Assembly (NCBI RefSeq): GCF_019704135.1
Contig: NZ_AP024355.1
Coordinates: 2,660,001 to 2,724,000, forward strand
Length of the DNA: 64,000 nt
Direction: 5' to 3'
DNA from: Desulfuromonas versatilis
GTDB taxonomy: Bacteria > Desulfobacterota > Desulfuromonadia > Desulfuromonadales > NIT-T3
Shown here: positions 63,180 through 64,000 of the stretch, one piece after another
Position numbering within the stretch: position 1 is the first letter of the stretch
How the letters are laid out: the number at the start of each line of letters is the position of its first letter
Notes under the pieces: model-generated
Database searches by the model: none
Told to the model about the DNA's origin: nothing
Seen by the model: the letters and a program-made list of their open reading frames with translations, nothing else
Program-made: the position numbers and the translations under genes

Positions 63180-64000
63180 TCAGTCGAGCAGTCGGTATTT
63201 TTCCATCTTGTAGCGCAGGGTGGTGCGCTTGATCCCCAGCGCGGTGGCTGCCCGGGTCTGCGAGCCTTTCTCCCGATTGAGGGTCTGGATGATCAGCTGC
63301 CGCTCGAGGTCCTCGAGAATTTCGGTCAAACTGCCGCCGCGCTCGGGCAGCTCGAGGCAGATCTGATCCTGGCCGGAGAGCCCCTGCGGGAAATCTCGCG
63401 GGGTGATCACCTCACCCCGGGACAGGACCACCGCACGCTCCATGACGTTCTGCAGTTCGCGCACGTTGCCGGGCCATTCGTAGGCGAGCAGGCAGCTGAG
63501 CGCCCGGGGGGCGAGCTGATCCACCTTCTTGCCGGTTTCCAGGGCGTATTTCTGCAGAAAATGCCTAGCCAGCGCTTCGATATCCTCGCGCCGCTCCCGC
63601 AGTGGCGGCAGATGGATGTTGACCACGTTGAGCCGGTAGTAGAGGTCCTCGCGGAACCGCCCCCGTCGCACCTCCTCTTCGAGGTTCTTGTTGGTGGCGG
63701 CGACGATGCGCACGTCGCTATGGATGGTCTTGGTGCCTCCGACCCGCTCGAACTCGTGCTCCTGGATCACCCGCAGCAGCTTGACCTGGGCGTTGAGGCT
63801 CATTTCGCCCACCTCGTCGATGAACAGCGTCCCCTCGTGGGCCAGTTCGAAACGCCCCTTCTTGGTGGCCAGGGCCCCGGAGAAGGCCCCCTTTTCATGG
63901 CCGAACAGCTCGCTCTCGAGAACCCCCTCGGAGAGCGCCGCGCAGTTCAGCACGATAAAGGACTTCTCCTTGCGCGCCGAGCTGTAGTGGATGGAGCGGG
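63180..64000 (-). CDS. NtrC-family sigma-54 activator, C-terminal part (cut by window edge)
   Basis: 273 residues are visible, from RSIHYSSARKEKSFIVLNCA to the HTH SQTRAATALGIKRTTLRYKM. The AAA+ domain has ESELFGHEKGAFSGALATKK, where the sigma-54 loop reads GAFSGA instead of GAFTGA, then DEVGEMSLNAQVKLLRVIQE and GNVRELQN. The N-terminal sensor and Walker A lie beyond 64000. It lies beside the sigma-54 promoter at 63115 and likely drives the beta-helix operon. Confidence 0.9.
   Translation of the reverse strand, partial: RSIHYSSARKEKSFIVLNCAALSEGVLESELFGHEKGAFSGALATKKGRFELAHEGTLFIDEVGEMSLNAQVKLLRVIQEHEFERVGGTKTIHSDVRIVAATNKNLEEEVRRGRFREDLYYRLNVVNIHLPPLRERREDIEALARHFLQKYALETGKKVDQLAPRALSCLLAYEWPGNVRELQNVMERAVVLSRGEVITPRDFPQGLSGQDQICLELPERGGSLTEILEDLERQLIIQTLNREKGSQTRAATALGIKRTTLRYKMEKYRLLD

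Overview
The window looks like a chromosomal segment of a Desulfuromonadales/Geobacterales-type anaerobe (GC-rich Desulfobacterota). This is inferred from the ensemble: a PEP-CTERM/exosortase surface system, the NrfHA nitrite reductase, a large NAD-glutamate dehydrogenase, a GeoRSP-type radical-SAM peptide locus with selenium-type genes, and heavy use of sigma-54 promoters and NtrC-family activators. Almost all genes outside 13.7-23.1 kb and the island lie on the minus strand.

Region by region. (1) 1-14.4 kb: a PEP-CTERM-type exopolysaccharide region. It holds a partial export protein, a TIGR03013-like sugar transferase, a PrsT-like TPR lipoprotein and a pseudo-receiver. A 355-bp control region follows, with a sigma-54 promoter, putative enhancer sites and a c-di-GMP-I (GEMM) riboswitch ending in an intrinsic terminator. 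Beyond it lie an NtrB/NtrC-like pair, two PEP-CTERM proteins each behind its own sigma-54 promoter, a decayed REP-type transposase, a GAF-kinase-GAF-HD-GYP protein with degraded active sites, and a CAAX-protease-like membrane protein. (2) 14.4-19.8 kb: nrfHA behind a perfect sigma-54 promoter and a 14-bp inverted repeat, divergent from a heme-binding (CxxCH) sensor kinase and its NtrC-type regulator. (3) 19.8-24.8 kb: small envelope proteins, a zinc-ribbon membrane protein, a Doc-type toxin/antitoxin pair and a gene remnant.

(4) 24.98-37.47 kb: an integrative island inserted in the 3' end of ssrA (tmRNA). Its 26-bp direct repeats are visible at both ends. It carries a tyrosine integrase, small DNA-binding proteins, a structured non-coding stretch, an HTH protein next to a 16-bp palindrome, a full type I restriction-modification operon (hsdR, hsdM, hsdS), a large PD-(D/E)xK + SEC-C protein and an Ada-like zinc protein. 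(5) 37.4-54.2 kb: housekeeping genes: ssrA, smpB, an RseC-like gene, an amidohydrolase, panD-panC-panB, a flavin reductase, glutamate dehydrogenase, a PpiC-like protein, ksgA, DUF2062, tsaD and phoH. (6) 54.2-60.5 kb: a peptide-maturation locus with an 18-residue precursor, radical SAM, SPASM partner, PqqD-like chaperone, EF2568-type aminotransferase, YedE-like transporter and PhnD-like binding lipoprotein. (7) 60.5-64 kb: two beta-helix exported proteins and a solute-binding-like protein behind another sigma-54 promoter, next to an NtrC-type activator cut by the window edge.

The most unusual feature is a family of nine short-period repeat arrays. Eight are heptamers of the form GTRRNNN; the ninth is mostly a 9-mer. 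All lie just 3' of a stop codon, often as inverted pairs, often supply the stop codon themselves, and several share a left-boundary sequence. None is in the island. The sequence also links c-di-GMP, sigma-54 and PEP-CTERM expression directly.
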